Source: CAZBME01 sp964645835 (GTDB lineage: Bacteria; Desulfobacterota; Syntrophia; Syntrophales; UBA8958). From it: a DNA stretch of 64,000 nt. Positions 25,206-38,300 of the stretch are shown one piece after another. The notes beneath the pieces were generated by a model. It was not told the DNA's origin, ran no database searches, and saw only the letters and a program-made list of their open reading frames with translations. The stretch is taken from positions 1 through 64,000 of the forward strand of contig CAZYDG010000060.1 in the NCBI GenBank assembly GCA_964645835.1, given 5' to 3'. The translations under genes and the position numbers were made by a program. How positions within the stretch are numbered: position 1 is the first letter of the stretch; each line of letters begins with the position of its first letter.

Positions 25206-26321
25206 GTGTGCCGCTTATTTGCCATTACGAGCCAGGAACCCTTCTCGCCAATGACGGCCATTCATGCCCTGAACGTCATGAAAGAAGGGCATGACGGCTC
25301 CGGAGTGGGCCTGTTTCTGACCGATCTGGGAGGCACTTTCGAACGCTTCAAAGGGGCGCCGATTCTTTCCGGGATTTTTTCCAATGAGGGTATCCGGACG
25401 CTGGATCGTTACATGATGGATCTGGACTTCATGATTAAATATAAGCTTTCCATCCGGCCGGCTATGACACCGCCCCCTGGAACACCAAAACGGGATAATT
25501 ATCTCATCCGGGTTTACGACTATCCTCCGGATTGGCTTTCCCTGAACAACGAAGAGATCGAATACCGTCTTATGCTTACCCGTCTCAAGCTTCAACAAAT
25601 GGGCAGGCAGGACGGGTCGATGATGGTTTTCAGCTTCTGGCCTGATGTGATCATGATTAAAGAGGTTGGCGATCCCCTCGCCTTAGCCGACTATCTGGGG
25701 CTCGATAATGAAGAGTTCCAGGCCCGGATCATCCTGGCCCAAGGCAGGCAGAATACGAATTACGCCATAGATATCTATGCTTGCCATCCCTTTTTTATTC
25801 AAGGGTTCTCCACGATGACCAATGGCGAAAACACTGCCTTCGGTCCTATTCGTGATTATCTAACTTCCCGGAATTATGCCGGCTACGTAGGGTACCAGTC
25901 CGACTCGGAGGTTTTTACCCATACCCTCCATTTTGCTCAGAAAAAACTCGGTTTGGGACTGGACATGTACAAGCATATCCTGACGCCTCTGAAGGATGAA
26001 GAACTCGATCACCATCCCCATGGAGATCGCCTGCGCGCCCTCAAGCATGCGTGCCGCCCCCTGATAATCGACGGCCCGAATTGTGTTATCGGCTGTTTAC
26101 CCGATCGGTCGGTCTTCATGGTCCAGGACAGTAAAAAACTACGCCCGGGGATCGTGGGAGGAACGAGTGGTATGTTCGCCTTGTCCTCGGAAATGTGCGG
26201 TCTGGACGCAGCCATTCCGGCCCGGAATAAAAGTGAAGATTTCCAGCCCATGAAATATGACACCGTCATGATACCGCCGGACAGGCAAGAGGTTATAATA
26301 TGGAATCAGTGGGAAAAATAA
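25206..26321 (+). CDS. Glutamate synthase, glutamine amidotransferase subunit
   Basis: A 371-residue class II glutamine amidotransferase. It starts with GTG so that Cys2 (MCRLFAI) becomes the N-terminal nucleophile after Met removal. Later family blocks are EGHDGSGVGLF, NGENTAFGPI and GGTSGMFALSSEMCGLD. It corresponds to the separate amidotransferase part of archaeal-type split glutamate synthase and releases ammonia from glutamine. GAGAGGA precedes the GTG by about 7 bases. It overlaps the next gene by 22 bases, and a sigma-54 promoter precedes it. Confidence 0.88.
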   Translation: MCRLFAITSQEPFSPMTAIHALNVMKEGHDGSGVGLFLTDLGGTFERFKGAPILSGIFSNEGIRTLDRYMMDLDFMIKYKLSIRPAMTPPPGTPKRDNYLIRVYDYPPDWLSLNNEEIEYRLMLTRLKLQQMGRQDGSMMVFSFWPDVIMIKEVGDPLALADYLGLDNEEFQARIILAQGRQNTNYAIDIYACHPFFIQGFSTMTNGENTAFGPIRDYLTSRNYAGYVGYQSDSEVFTHTLHFAQKKLGLGLDMYKHILTPLKDEELDHHPHGDRLRALKHACRPLIIDGPNCVIGCLPDRSVFMVQDSKKLRPGIVGGTSGMFALSSEMCGLDAAIPARNKSEDFQPMKYDTVMIPPDRQEVIIWNQWEK

Positions 26322-27934
26322 GTCCCTCAACCCTGAGCACAAGCGATCTTCCCTGGCAAATTGTCTGGGAAAAGGAGAAATGCACCCTGTGCGGCCGTTG
26401 CACCGCCGTATGCCCTGTCCGGGCCATCGAACTGGGTGTTCACCGCAAGCGGATCGTTCAAACATCTGTCGGGCTGGAAGAGAAACCGAGCAATGCTTTC
26501 ACGGTCTATCATGGTATAGACCAGCGCACCGATCCGGCGCATGCCTGCATCGGCTGCGGCATGTGCGACCTCGTTTGCCCGAACCGGTGCATTCAACCCC
26601 TCCGGAACACTGAGGTCGACAAACTCCGTTTTCATATCAATCAGGGCGGTGTACCCCGTCGCCGGGGCGGGAGGCGGAACGATCCCCGCAGTGTCCTGGA
26701 TGAAATCAAGTTCATCCGCATCTCCATGCTCACGGACCCGGCTCTTGATGCGGGCCGCCACGATTTTGAGCTTCGCACCCTTCTGGGCAGAGTTCTTCCG
26801 GCGGAAGATCTGGCAAAAACCATGAACGACAACGGCTGGGTTCCGCCTGTAAGGGAAATCTACCCGCTCATCATTGGCGGTATGTCCTTCGGCGCCCTGT
26901 CGCCGAACATGTGGGAGGGCATTCAGATGGGCGTCGCCTACCTGAATGAGGAGAAAGGGATGCCGGTGCGTGTGTCTACAGGCGAAGGCGGGTGTCCGCC
27001 GCGGCTGCTCCGGTCTCGATTCCTGAAGTACGTTATCCTCCAGATTGCAAGCGGTTACTTCGGATGGGATGAAATTATTCATGCCCTGCCGGACATGAAG
27101 GAGGATCCCTGCGCCATTGAGATCAAATATGGCCAGGGGGCGAAGCCCGGTGACGGCGGGCTTCTCATGTGGTACAAGGTCAACAAGCTGATCGCCGCCA
27201 TCCGCGGCGTACCGCAAGGAGTAAATCTTCCCAGCCCGCCGACTCACCAGACGCAGTATTCCATTGAAGAGTCAGTGGCGAAGATGATCCAGTCCATGTC
27301 CATGGCCTGGGGCTTTCGGGTGCCCGTTTACCCCAAGATTTCCGCTACGAGTACGTCGCTTGCCGTGTTGAATAACCTGACGAGAAACCCCTATGCGGCG
27401 GGGCTTGCCATCGACGGTGAGGACGGCGGCACGGGCGCGGCTTATAATGTTTCCATGAATTCTATGGGGCATCCCATTGCCAGTAACATTCGCGATGCCT
27501 ATTTGACTCTGGTCAAACTCGGCAAGCAAAACGAGATTCCCTTGTTCGCCGGCGGCGGCATCGGTAAAAACGGCAATCTGGCGGCCAACGCCGCCGCCCT
27601 GATCATGCTTGGCGCCAGCGGTGTTCAGATCGGCAAATATATCATGCAGGCGGCGGCGGGGTGCCTTGGTTCCGAGAACGACCGCTGCAACGTATGCAAT
27701 ATCGGTCTGTGTCCCAAAGGCATTACATCTCAGGATGCCAGGCTTTACCGGCGCCTGGATCCGGAGCAGGTAGCCCAGCGCCTGGTTGATGTCTATCTTA
27801 GCTTCGATACGGAATTGAAAAAGATTGTGGCGCCTCTCGGTCGATCAACCTCTTTGCCGATCGGCATGTCCGACGCCCTGGGTATAGCCGACAGCGCTGC
27901 CGCAGAAAGGCTTCAGATACGCTATGTTTTATAA
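26300..27934 (+). CDS. Glutamate synthase, FMN-barrel subunit with ferredoxin domain
   Basis: A 544-residue protein. Two N-terminal 4Fe-4S motifs (C28, C31, C34, C38 and C83, C86, C89, C93) are followed by the complete central domain of glutamate synthase: IIGGMSFGALSP, STGEGGCPPR, KYGQGAKPGDGG, DGEDGGTGAAYN and FAGGGIGKNGN, with a closing cysteine set near CNVCNIGLCP. This is the FMN site where 2-oxoglutarate and ammonia become glutamate. It matches archaeal-type GltB, with all key motifs intact. AAGAGGT precedes the start. Confidence 0.92.
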   Translation: MESVGKISPSTLSTSDLPWQIVWEKEKCTLCGRCTAVCPVRAIELGVHRKRIVQTSVGLEEKPSNAFTVYHGIDQRTDPAHACIGCGMCDLVCPNRCIQPLRNTEVDKLRFHINQGGVPRRRGGRRNDPRSVLDEIKFIRISMLTDPALDAGRHDFELRTLLGRVLPAEDLAKTMNDNGWVPPVREIYPLIIGGMSFGALSPNMWEGIQMGVAYLNEEKGMPVRVSTGEGGCPPRLLRSRFLKYVILQIASGYFGWDEIIHALPDMKEDPCAIEIKYGQGAKPGDGGLLMWYKVNKLIAAIRGVPQGVNLPSPPTHQTQYSIEESVAKMIQSMSMAWGFRVPVYPKISATSTSLAVLNNLTRNPYAAGLAIDGEDGGTGAAYNVSMNSMGHPIASNIRDAYLTLVKLGKQNEIPLFAGGGIGKNGNLAANAAALIMLGASGVQIGKYIMQAAAGCLGSENDRCNVCNIGLCPKGITSQDARLYRRLDPEQVAQRLVDVYLSFDTELKKIVAPLGRSTSLPIGMSDALGIADSAAAERLQIRYVL

Positions 27935-27948
27935 CGGGAGAATTCCCC

Positions 27949-30282
27949 ATGTCATATAAACCAACCATTATCATCCCGGGGATGAAAGACGGCGCCAGGG
28001 TGGATTCCCGGGCTCTGGAAGCCTCCATTCAGGAGGCGGTCCGGAAAGGCCATCGCTGTATAGAGATTCATGCCAACGGGCAACATGGTATCGGAGGCCG
28101 CCTCTGGAGGTCGGGCAAAGAAGAAGTGCTGATCCGCGTCCTCGGATCAGCGGGGCAACGCATTGGATCCATGGGACTTCCCAATACCACCATCGATGTC
28201 TTTGGCCCCTGCTCCGACGATGTGGGCTGGCTTAATGCCGGCGCTCAGCTTATCATTCGCGGTCACGCCACAAACGGTGTCGCTAATGCTATGGCCCAGG
28301 GGAAGATATACATTGCCGGGGATATCGGAGCCCGGGGCATGACCATGACGAAGCAGAACCCCCGCTTTGCCCCTCCGGAACTTTGGGTCCTGGGCAGCGT
28401 GGGTGACTCCTTTGCCGAATTCATGGCCGGCGGCATTGCCGTCGTTTGCGGCCACGACACCCCGCGAATCGAAAACATCATGGGCTACCGCCCGTGTGTC
28501 GGTATGGTAAGCGGCAAAATTTTCTTCCGGGGATCTCATTCAGGCTTCAGTGAAGAAGACGCCAAACTGGCCCTGCTCGATGATACCGATTGGAAATGGC
28601 TGAAGGATAATATGGCGACGTTCCTCAAGGCCGTCGGAAGGACGGAATTATATGCCGTCCTTACGGCCGACCGCTCCGCCTGGCAGATCCTTACGGCGCG
28701 CAAACCCTACGAGAAGGCGGGTAGGACTACCCTGAGTCTCCATCAGTTTCGCGAAACAGTATGGGAACAGGAATTGGGGAAAAGCGGTCTCATAGGCGAT
28801 CTGACGGATATTCCCCGGGGCGCCATAGATATGGTTCCGTCAGGCGATTTGCGCCGTTTTCTTCCCTTCTGGGAAAATGAACAGCATTTACCCCCCTGCC
28901 AGGCTTCCTGCCCGACGGGTATTCCCGTTCAAAAACGCTGGAGCCTGATACGCCAGGGGAAGATGGATGAAGCCGTGGACCTGGCCTTGACCTATACTCC
29001 CTTTCCGGCTACAATTTGCGGTTATCTGTGCCCAAACCTCTGCATGGCGAATTGCTCGCGTCAGACGGTGCAAATGCCGACCCTGGATGTTGCTGGTCTC
29101 GGAAAAGCCTCCCTGTCGGCAAAACTGCCGACGCCGGCCCCGGACTCGGGGAAGACGATCGCCATTATCGGCGGCGGTCCGGCAGGCCTGTCGGCCGCTT
29201 GGCAATTATGGATGATGGGACATAAGCCAGTTGTCTACGAAGCGGAAGAGCGTCTTGGCGGAAAGATTACGGCCACGATCCCCAGGAGCCGCATCCCCGA
29301 TGAGGTTGTGGGCCATGAACTGACCCGGATACAGGATCAGATCAGTCAGGTGCACTTAAAGAAACCCCTCACAAAAAAGGAGTTTCAAAAGATCGCCGGA
29401 AAGCATGATATTGTAATTCTTGCAGCAGGGGCGCAAAAACCTCGTAGAATTCCCGTGCCCGGCCAGGAAATGGCCATGGCCGCCCTGGATTTTCTCCGGT
29501 TGAGCAAAGCGAATCAGACTAAGGTCGGCAAGAAGGTAGTCATCATCGGCGCCGGCAACGTGGGCTGTGATGCCGCTGCTGAAGCCGCACGGCTGGGCGC
29601 TGACGGGATTACTCTAATCGACATTCAGGAACCGGCCTCCTTTGGTGTGGAACGTAAGCACGCCGAGGCCGTGGGGGCAAAATTTCTCTGGCCGAAATTT
29701 GTCAAGGCCATAACGGAAAAAGGCGTGGCGTTGACTGATGGAGAATTGCTTCCCGCCGATACGGTCATCATGGCCATCGGTGATGCCCCGGATTTGCCCT
29801 TTCTTCCGGAAGACATCGCCCTTAACAAAGGATACATCGCCGTCGATGAGCATTACCAAACGAGCGATCCCCAGATTTTCGCCATCGGCGACGCCGTGCG
29901 CCCGGGGCTTCTGACAGAGGCTATCGGCGCCGGAAGGATTGCCGCCCGGACGATTGATGATATCCTGCGAGGCCGCCAGGACGCCTATGATAACCTTCCG
30001 GCCATCGAACCGGCCCGGATTCATCTGGAATATTACGATCCCCGTATAAACCCTGCGGGAGACCTGAAAACATGTTCGAACCAATGCGCCTCCTGCGGAG
30101 CCTGCCGGGACTGCGGACTGTGCGAGACGCTTTGTCCGCAGAATGCCATTTCCCGGCGCACGTTGGCGGGAGATGCCTATGAGTATGTTGTGGATGGAGA
30201 GCGCTGCATCGGTTGCGGATTTTGCGCCGCGGCTTGCCCCTGCGGCATTTGGGAATTGAAGGAAAACATTCCATTGGAATGA
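27949..30282 (+). CDS. Fused glutamate synthase GXGXG and NAD(P)H oxidoreductase subunit
   Basis: A 777-residue fusion. Residues about 1-240 are the GXGXG beta-helix domain of glutamate synthase (QHGIGGRLWRSG, GNVYIAGD-like repeats). From about 310 a GltD-type module follows: the helical 4Fe-4S part (CQASCPTGIP, CGYLCPNLC), an FAD-binding IAIIGGGPAGLSAAWQL, an NAD(P)-binding VVIIGAGNVGCDAA and IFAIGDAVRPG. The C-terminus carries ferredoxin motifs (CGLCETLCP and CIGCGFCAAACP). It would pass electrons from NAD(P)H to the FMN-barrel subunit. Fusion of these two parts departs from the usual separate GltD. Confidence 0.88.
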   Translation: MSYKPTIIIPGMKDGARVDSRALEASIQEAVRKGHRCIEIHANGQHGIGGRLWRSGKEEVLIRVLGSAGQRIGSMGLPNTTIDVFGPCSDDVGWLNAGAQLIIRGHATNGVANAMAQGKIYIAGDIGARGMTMTKQNPRFAPPELWVLGSVGDSFAEFMAGGIAVVCGHDTPRIENIMGYRPCVGMVSGKIFFRGSHSGFSEEDAKLALLDDTDWKWLKDNMATFLKAVGRTELYAVLTADRSAWQILTARKPYEKAGRTTLSLHQFRETVWEQELGKSGLIGDLTDIPRGAIDMVPSGDLRRFLPFWENEQHLPPCQASCPTGIPVQKRWSLIRQGKMDEAVDLALTYTPFPATICGYLCPNLCMANCSRQTVQMPTLDVAGLGKASLSAKLPTPAPDSGKTIAIIGGGPAGLSAAWQLWMMGHKPVVYEAEERLGGKITATIPRSRIPDEVVGHELTRIQDQISQVHLKKPLTKKEFQKIAGKHDIVILAAGAQKPRRIPVPGQEMAMAALDFLRLSKANQTKVGKKVVIIGAGNVGCDAAAEAARLGADGITLIDIQEPASFGVERKHAEAVGAKFLWPKFVKAITEKGVALTDGELLPADTVIMAIGDAPDLPFLPEDIALNKGYIAVDEHYQTSDPQIFAIGDAVRPGLLTEAIGAGRIAARTIDDILRGRQDAYDNLPAIEPARIHLEYYDPRINPAGDLKTCSNQCASCGACRDCGLCETLCPQNAISRRTLAGDAYEYVVDGERCIGCGFCAAACPCGIWELKENIPLE

Positions 30283-30313
30283 GATAGCATTACTAAAAAT
30301 ATATGGAGGAAAT

Positions 30314-32485
<2,172 letters not shown>

Positions 32486-32571
32486 TAATCATTACCTGTT
32501 GCCGGATGTCTGCCTACAGTTTAAATAAGGTAGACAATTGAAGATGAATGCGTTATGAGGGGGCGGGAAAT

Positions 32572-32597
32572 GCGGAGGCACGGATTCGTGCTTCCGC
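32572..32597. promoter_or_regulatory. GC-rich hairpin between glnN and carA
   Basis: GCGGAGGCACG and CGTGCTTCCGC pair with a 4-base loop and one mismatch. No U-tract follows, so it is not a typical terminator. It could be an attenuator-like element or a small repeat in the 182-base gap. Confidence 0.4.
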
Positions 32598-32636
32598 CTT
32601 CTCGCCTTCGTGCTAATAATATCACTTTTAAAGTGC

Positions 32637-32666
32637 AAGGAGTTATAAGGAGTTATAAGGAGTAAT
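32637..32666 (+). promoter_or_regulatory. Three tandem Shine-Dalgarno units before carA
   Basis: The 10-base unit AAGGAGTTAT occurs twice exactly and a third time as AAGGAGTAAT, ending one base before the carA ATG. Each copy contains a perfect AAGGAG. Only the last is at normal spacing; the others may act as standby sites or reflect slippage. Confidence 0.8.
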
Positions 32667-32667
32667 T

Positions 32668-33804
32668 ATGTCGCTCCTGCGGCAGCAGCCACCAGCTATT
32701 CTTGTCTTGGAAGACGGAAGCGTCTTTCCGGGTTCCGTTTTTGCCGGAAGCGGCGAGACGATGGGAGAGGTTGTCTTCAATACGGGTATGACAGGCTATC
32801 AGGAGGTCATCACAGACCCGTCCTATAAGGGCCAGATAGTCACCATGACCTATCCTCTCGTGGGGAACTACGGAATAAATCCCGATGACATGGAATCAGC
32901 AGGCATTCACCTGGAAGGATTTGTGGTCAAGGAATACCACCCCTGCCCCAGCAACTGGCGCTCACGTCAATCGTTAAAAGAATTTCTGGAATCCTGCGGC
33001 AAGATCGGCGTGGAAGGCATCGACACCAGGGCTCTAACCAGGCGTTTGCGTCTATCCGGATCCATGCGGGGCATTATTTCCACGGAAACGTTTGATGAGG
33101 AAACGCTTCTGGAACGCGTCCGGGCCTATCCCGGTCTCGTGGGCCGGGACCTCGTCAAGGAGGTTTCCTGCCGGGCACCTTATCTTTGGAAGGATGGTAA
33201 ACCATCTTCCGGAAGCGTTGCAATAGATAGTCAGGCAAGATTCCAGGTAGCCGTCGTCGATTGCGGCGTCAAATATAATATTTTGAGGATGCTCGAAGAA
33301 AGAGGTTGCGCGGTGACCGTATTCCCGGCTACGGCATCGGGAGAAGAAATCATGGCCCGGCATCCTGACGGCGTCCTGCTTTCCAACGGTCCGGGAGACC
33401 CTGCCGCCCTCCCATATATTGTCGATACCGCCCGTTTCCTGCTGGGGAAGGTCCCTATCTTCGGCATTTGCCTTGGGCATCAGATCCTCGGTCAAGCTAT
33501 GGGAGGAAAAACGGAAAAACTTAAATTCGGCCATCACGGCATCAATCAGCCCGTCAAGAATATTATCTCCGGCCGAATTGAAATTACATCCCAGAATCAT
33601 GGCTTTGTCGTTGTCCCTGAATCGCTGTCCTGCTACCGGAAGGCGACTCATGAAAACCTGAACGATTGCACGTCGGAAGGGTTGAATTATCCCGACATCA
33701 AGGTCTTCAGTGTCCAGTATCATCCGGAGGCCGCGCCGGGGCCCCACGATTCCGCCTACCTGTTTGACCATTTCGTGAAGCTCATGGAGGCCAATAAATC
33801 ATGA
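32668..33804 (+). CDS. carA: Carbamoyl-phosphate synthase small subunit
   Basis: A 378-residue glutamine amidotransferase subunit with the N-terminal block FPGSVFAGSGETMGEVVFNTGMTGYQE split by family-typical residues. The nucleophile is C268 in FGICLGHQILG, with the catalytic His/Glu in QYHPEAAPGPHDS. It supplies ammonia to CarB for arginine and pyrimidine synthesis. Its stop overlaps the guaA start by 4 bases, and carB follows guaA, so the two carbamoyl-phosphate synthase subunits are split by guaA. Confidence 0.95.
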   Translation: MSLLRQQPPAILVLEDGSVFPGSVFAGSGETMGEVVFNTGMTGYQEVITDPSYKGQIVTMTYPLVGNYGINPDDMESAGIHLEGFVVKEYHPCPSNWRSRQSLKEFLESCGKIGVEGIDTRALTRRLRLSGSMRGIISTETFDEETLLERVRAYPGLVGRDLVKEVSCRAPYLWKDGKPSSGSVAIDSQARFQVAVVDCGVKYNILRMLEERGCAVTVFPATASGEEIMARHPDGVLLSNGPGDPAALPYIVDTARFLLGKVPIFGICLGHQILGQAMGGKTEKLKFGHHGINQPVKNIISGRIEITSQNHGFVVVPESLSCYRKATHENLNDCTSEGLNYPDIKVFSVQYHPEAAPGPHDSAYLFDHFVKLMEANKS

Positions 33805-35330
33805 TTATCATTATTGATTTTGGTTCCCAATACAATCAGCTGATTGCCCGGCGGGTCCGGGAGCATCATGTCTACTGCCAGATCGAACCGCCGGATATTG
33901 ACCTGGCAAAGGTCCGGGAACTTAAACCCGAAGGCATCATCCTGTCCGGAGGGCCGGCCAGCATTTACGAAAAGAACAGTCCTAAAGTGGACACGGGCAT
34001 TTTCGAACTGGGCATCCCGGTCCTCGGTATCTGTTACGGCCTTCAATTCATGGTCAGCGCTCTGGGGGGAGAGGTTATCGCAGCAGAGAAACGGGAATAC
34101 GGATTTGCCGAACTAATCATAAAAAAGTCGGAAGGCATATTCTCCGGTGTGAACAAACACACCAAATGCTGGATGAGCCATGGCGACAAGATCGGCAAGC
34201 TGCCGAAAGGTTTCCGGGTAACGGCCTCTACGGCGAACACAAGTATCGCCGCGGCGGAAGATGTGAAAAGACGTCATTTCGGCCTGCAATTCCATCCGGA
34301 AGTCGTCCATACGCCGGAGGGGAAGAAGATGCTGGAAAATTTCCTCTTTGCCATCTGCCGGTGCGATAAATCATGGACAATGAAGTCCTTTGCCAAGGAA
34401 ACAATTGCCGAGATTCGAGACCAAGTGGGTGAAGGCAAGGTCCTCCTGGGTCTCAGCGGCGGTGTGGACTCATCCGTGGCCGCCGTTCTCCTCCATCGGG
34501 CCATCGGCAATCAATTGACCTGCGTCTTTGTCGATAACGGCGTTCTGAGGGAAGGCGAGGCCCAAAAGGTTCTGGATGTCTATAAGCGTCATTTCAAGAT
34601 TAACCTCCGTTTTGCCCGGGCCGGCGGAATTTTTCTCAGCCGGCTCAAAGGTGTGGAAGACCCGGAAAAAAAGAGAAAGATCATCGGCCGGACCTTCATC
34701 GAGATCTTTGAAAAGGAAGCAAAGGGCATTAAGGGCGTAGCTTTTCTGGGCCAGGGGACCCTCTATCCGGACATTATCGAATCCCGCTCGGCATTCGGCG
34801 GCCCCAGTGCCGTCATAAAATCCCACCATAACGTGGGCGGATTACCGAAGAGAATGAACCTCAAACTTGTGGAGCCCCTCAAGCACTTATTCAAAGACGA
34901 AGTTCGGCTTCTCGGCAAGGAGTTGGGAATACCCGATGAAATGATCTGGCGGCAACCCTTTCCCGGACCGGGTTTGGCGATCCGCATCATCGGCTATGTT
35001 ACGAAAAAGCGGCTCGATATCCTTCGCAAGGCCGATGTGATCCTCATGGAGGAGATCCGGGCCGCGAAACTTTATAGAAAACTGTGGCAATCCTTTGCCG
35101 TCCTTCTACCCTTGAAGAGTGTCGGCATCATGGGAGACCAGCGTACATACGAGCATATTCTCGCCATCCGGGCAGTGACGAGCGACGACGCCATGACGGC
35201 GGATTGGGCAAAGCTTCCCCACGATCTTCTGGGCCGGATATCAAACCGGATCATCAATGAGGTTCGGGGTGTCAACCGGGTGGTTTACGATATCAGCTCC
35301 AAACCACCCAGTACCATTGAATGGGAGTAA
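33801..35330 (+). CDS. guaA: GMP synthase (glutamine-hydrolysing)
   Basis: A 509-residue enzyme converting XMP to GMP. An N-terminal class I amidotransferase has nucleophile C78 in GICYGLQFM and FHPEVVHTPEGK. An ATP pyrophosphatase domain follows with GLSGGVDSSVAA near 217, then the C-terminal dimerisation domain ending in STIEWE. The start overlaps carA as ATGA. Placement between carA and carB is not the usual arrangement and implies joint control of purine and pyrimidine glutamine use. Confidence 0.96.
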   Translation: MIIIIDFGSQYNQLIARRVREHHVYCQIEPPDIDLAKVRELKPEGIILSGGPASIYEKNSPKVDTGIFELGIPVLGICYGLQFMVSALGGEVIAAEKREYGFAELIIKKSEGIFSGVNKHTKCWMSHGDKIGKLPKGFRVTASTANTSIAAAEDVKRRHFGLQFHPEVVHTPEGKKMLENFLFAICRCDKSWTMKSFAKETIAEIRDQVGEGKVLLGLSGGVDSSVAAVLLHRAIGNQLTCVFVDNGVLREGEAQKVLDVYKRHFKINLRFARAGGIFLSRLKGVEDPEKKRKIIGRTFIEIFEKEAKGIKGVAFLGQGTLYPDIIESRSAFGGPSAVIKSHHNVGGLPKRMNLKLVEPLKHLFKDEVRLLGKELGIPDEMIWRQPFPGPGLAIRIIGYVTKKRLDILRKADVILMEEIRAAKLYRKLWQSFAVLLPLKSVGIMGDQRTYEHILAIRAVTSDDAMTADWAKLPHDLLGRISNRIINEVRGVNRVVYDISSKPPSTIEWE

Positions 35331-35331
35331 T

Positions 35332-38300
35332 ATGCCCAAACGAACGGATATTAAGAAAATATTAATCATCGGCTCCGGCCCCATCATCATCAGCCAGGCC
35401 TGTGAATTCGACTATTCGGGGACTCAGGCCTGCAAGGCCCTGAAAGAGGAAGGCTATGAAGTCATCCTCATCAACAGCAACCCGGCCACCATCATGACGG
35501 ACCCCGAAACGGCCGATCGAACATACATAGAGCCCATCACACCGGAGGCCGTAGCCAAGATCATTGTCAAAGAGCGTCCCGATGCGCTCCTGCCGACCCT
35601 CGGAGGCCAGACAGGCCTCAACACGGCTGTTGCCGTGGCGGAGCAGGGAATCCTTGAGAAATACGGCGTAGAGATGATCGGCGCCTCCATTGACGTTATC
35701 CACAAGGCCGAAGACCGGGAAAAGTTCCGCGACGCCATGGACCATATCGGCTTGAAGGTTCCACGAAGCGGTTTTGCCAGGTCGATGGAGGACGTCTATC
35801 GGATTGCGGCCGATATCGGATTTCCCATCATCATACGGCCCTCCTTTACTTTGGGCGGTACGGGAAGCGGTGTGGCCTACAACCGTGAAGAATTGACGGA
35901 AATCGCCAAATCGGGTCTCGATGCCAGCATGATTCATGAAATCATGCTCGAACAGTCGGCTCTCGGCTGGAAGGAATATGAACTGGAGGTCATGCGCGAC
36001 AAGGCCGACAACGTTGTTATTATATGCTCAATCGAAAATATGGACCCCATGGGCATCCACACGGGAGAATCCATCACCGTCGCTCCCGCCCAGACCCTGA
36101 CCGACCGGGAATACCAGGCCATGCGCGATGCGGCCATCGCGATCATGCGGGAAATCGGAGTTGAAACGGGCGGGTCCAATTGCCAGTTTGCCATTCATCC
36201 CGAAACGGGCGAGATGATCGTCATCGAAATGAATCCCCGTGTTTCGCGATCGTCGGCCCTGGCCTCCAAAGCGACCGGTTTTCCTATTGCCAAGATCGCC
36301 GCATTGCTTGCCGTCGGTTATACGCTGGATGAAATTCCCAACGATATCACGAGGGAGACCATGGCCTCCTTTGAACCTACGATTGATTATGTCGTCACCA
36401 AGATCCCCCGCTGGACCTTCGAAAAGTTTCCCGAAACGGAAGATTTCCTGACAACGTCCATGAAATCCGTGGGGGAAACCATGGCCATCGGGCGGACCTT
36501 CAAGGAATCCCTTCAGAAGGCCATTCGATCTCTGGAAATCGGCCGTTTCAGCCTCCTGGAGAAACTTCCGGGCGACGTGACCGGCAGCCTGGATTTTCTG
36601 GGTCCAAAGCTGCTGACGCCAAATTCATTGCGTCTGTTCTATGTCGCCTCCGCCCTTTACCATGGGCTTTCCATTGATGATGTCTTCGAAATGACAAAAA
36701 TCGATCGCTGGTTCCTTCACCATCTCAAAGAGATAGTCGATGCGGAGAGGAAACTCCTTTCCCTTGCTCCAACGCCGGATGTCCTTCGTGAGGCGAAGGC
36801 CCTCGGTTTCGCGGACCGGCGGCTGGCCGAGATATGGAAAACGGACGAAATTTCGATTCGCAAGTTGCGATATGACCATAATATCCTGCCTGTTTATAAG
36901 CTGGTGGATACCTGCGCTGCCGAGTTCGAGGCCTACACGCCCTATTATTATTCAACATACGAGACGGAAGACGAAGCACGTCCGTCATCGCGACCCAAGG
37001 TGGTTATCCTGGGCGGCGGCCCCAATCGGATCGGTCAGGGTATTGAATTCGATTATTGCTGCGTTCATGCCTCTTTCGCCTTACGTGAAGAAGGCATTGA
37101 AAGTATTATGGTCAATTCCAATCCCGAAACGGTCAGCACCGATTATGATACGTCGGACAAACTCTTTTTCGAGCCCCTGACCCTGGAAGACGTCCTTCAT
37201 ATCCTGAAGAGGGAGAATCCCCTGGGCGTTATCGTTCAATTCGGCGGCCAGACGCCCCTTAATCTGGCCAAAGGACTGGAAGCGGCGGGGGCTAAGATCC
37301 TGGGGACATCACCCGACGCCATCGATCGAGCCGAAGACCGTAAACGGTTTCAAGAGATCGTTGACCTGCTTCACCTGAAGCAGCCCGATAACGACACGGC
37401 CATGACCGCCAAAGAGGCCGTCGTAGTTGCGGAGCGGATCGGCTATCCTGTTGTGGTGCGCCCCTCCTATGTCCTGGGCGGGCGTGCAATGGAAATCGTG
37501 TACGATAGCGATACGCTCCTCCAATTCATGGATCGGGCCGTTCATGTGTCACCGGGGCATCCCATCCTGATCGACCAGTTTCTCGAAGACGCCATCGAAG
37601 TTGATGTAGACGCCATCAGTGACGGCAGAGAAACTGTGGTTGCCGGTATTATGGAGCATATTGAAGAAGCGGGTATTCATTCGGGAGACAGCGCCTGTAT
37701 CCTTCCGCCGATGACCCTCTCCTTGGAAATGCTTGCCCTGATCGAAAAACAGACCAAGATGATCGCCGCAGAATTGGGGGTCGTCGGTCTTATGAACATC
37801 CAGTATGCCATCAAAGGGAATGACCTTTATCTGCTTGAAGTCAATCCCCGGGCATCGCGCACCGTTCCTTTCGTAAGCAAAGCCATCGGTGTCCCCCTAG
37901 CCAAACTGGCGACAAAAGTGATGATGGGAAAGTCGCTTCAGGAGTTAGGCTTCACGCAAACAGTTCACCACGGCCACATCGCCGTCAAGGAGGCCGTCTT
38001 CCCCTTTAGCCGCTTCCCCAATGTCGATGTCCTCCTTGGACCGGAAATGAAATCGACAGGCGAGGTCATGGGCATTGATCGTTCCTTCGGCCTGGCTTTC
38101 GCCAAGGCCCAGATGGCCGCCGGCTTCCGCCTGCCCCTGAAAGGGCAGGTCTACATCAGCGTACACAAAACCCATCGGGAAAAGATATTGCCTATTGCAA
38201 AGATATTCAGGGAGTTAGGATTCAAACTGGTAGGCACGCGTGGAACGGCGGCGTATCTTAATGAACACGGTGTGGAAATCAAGCCTATCTTCAAGCTGAC

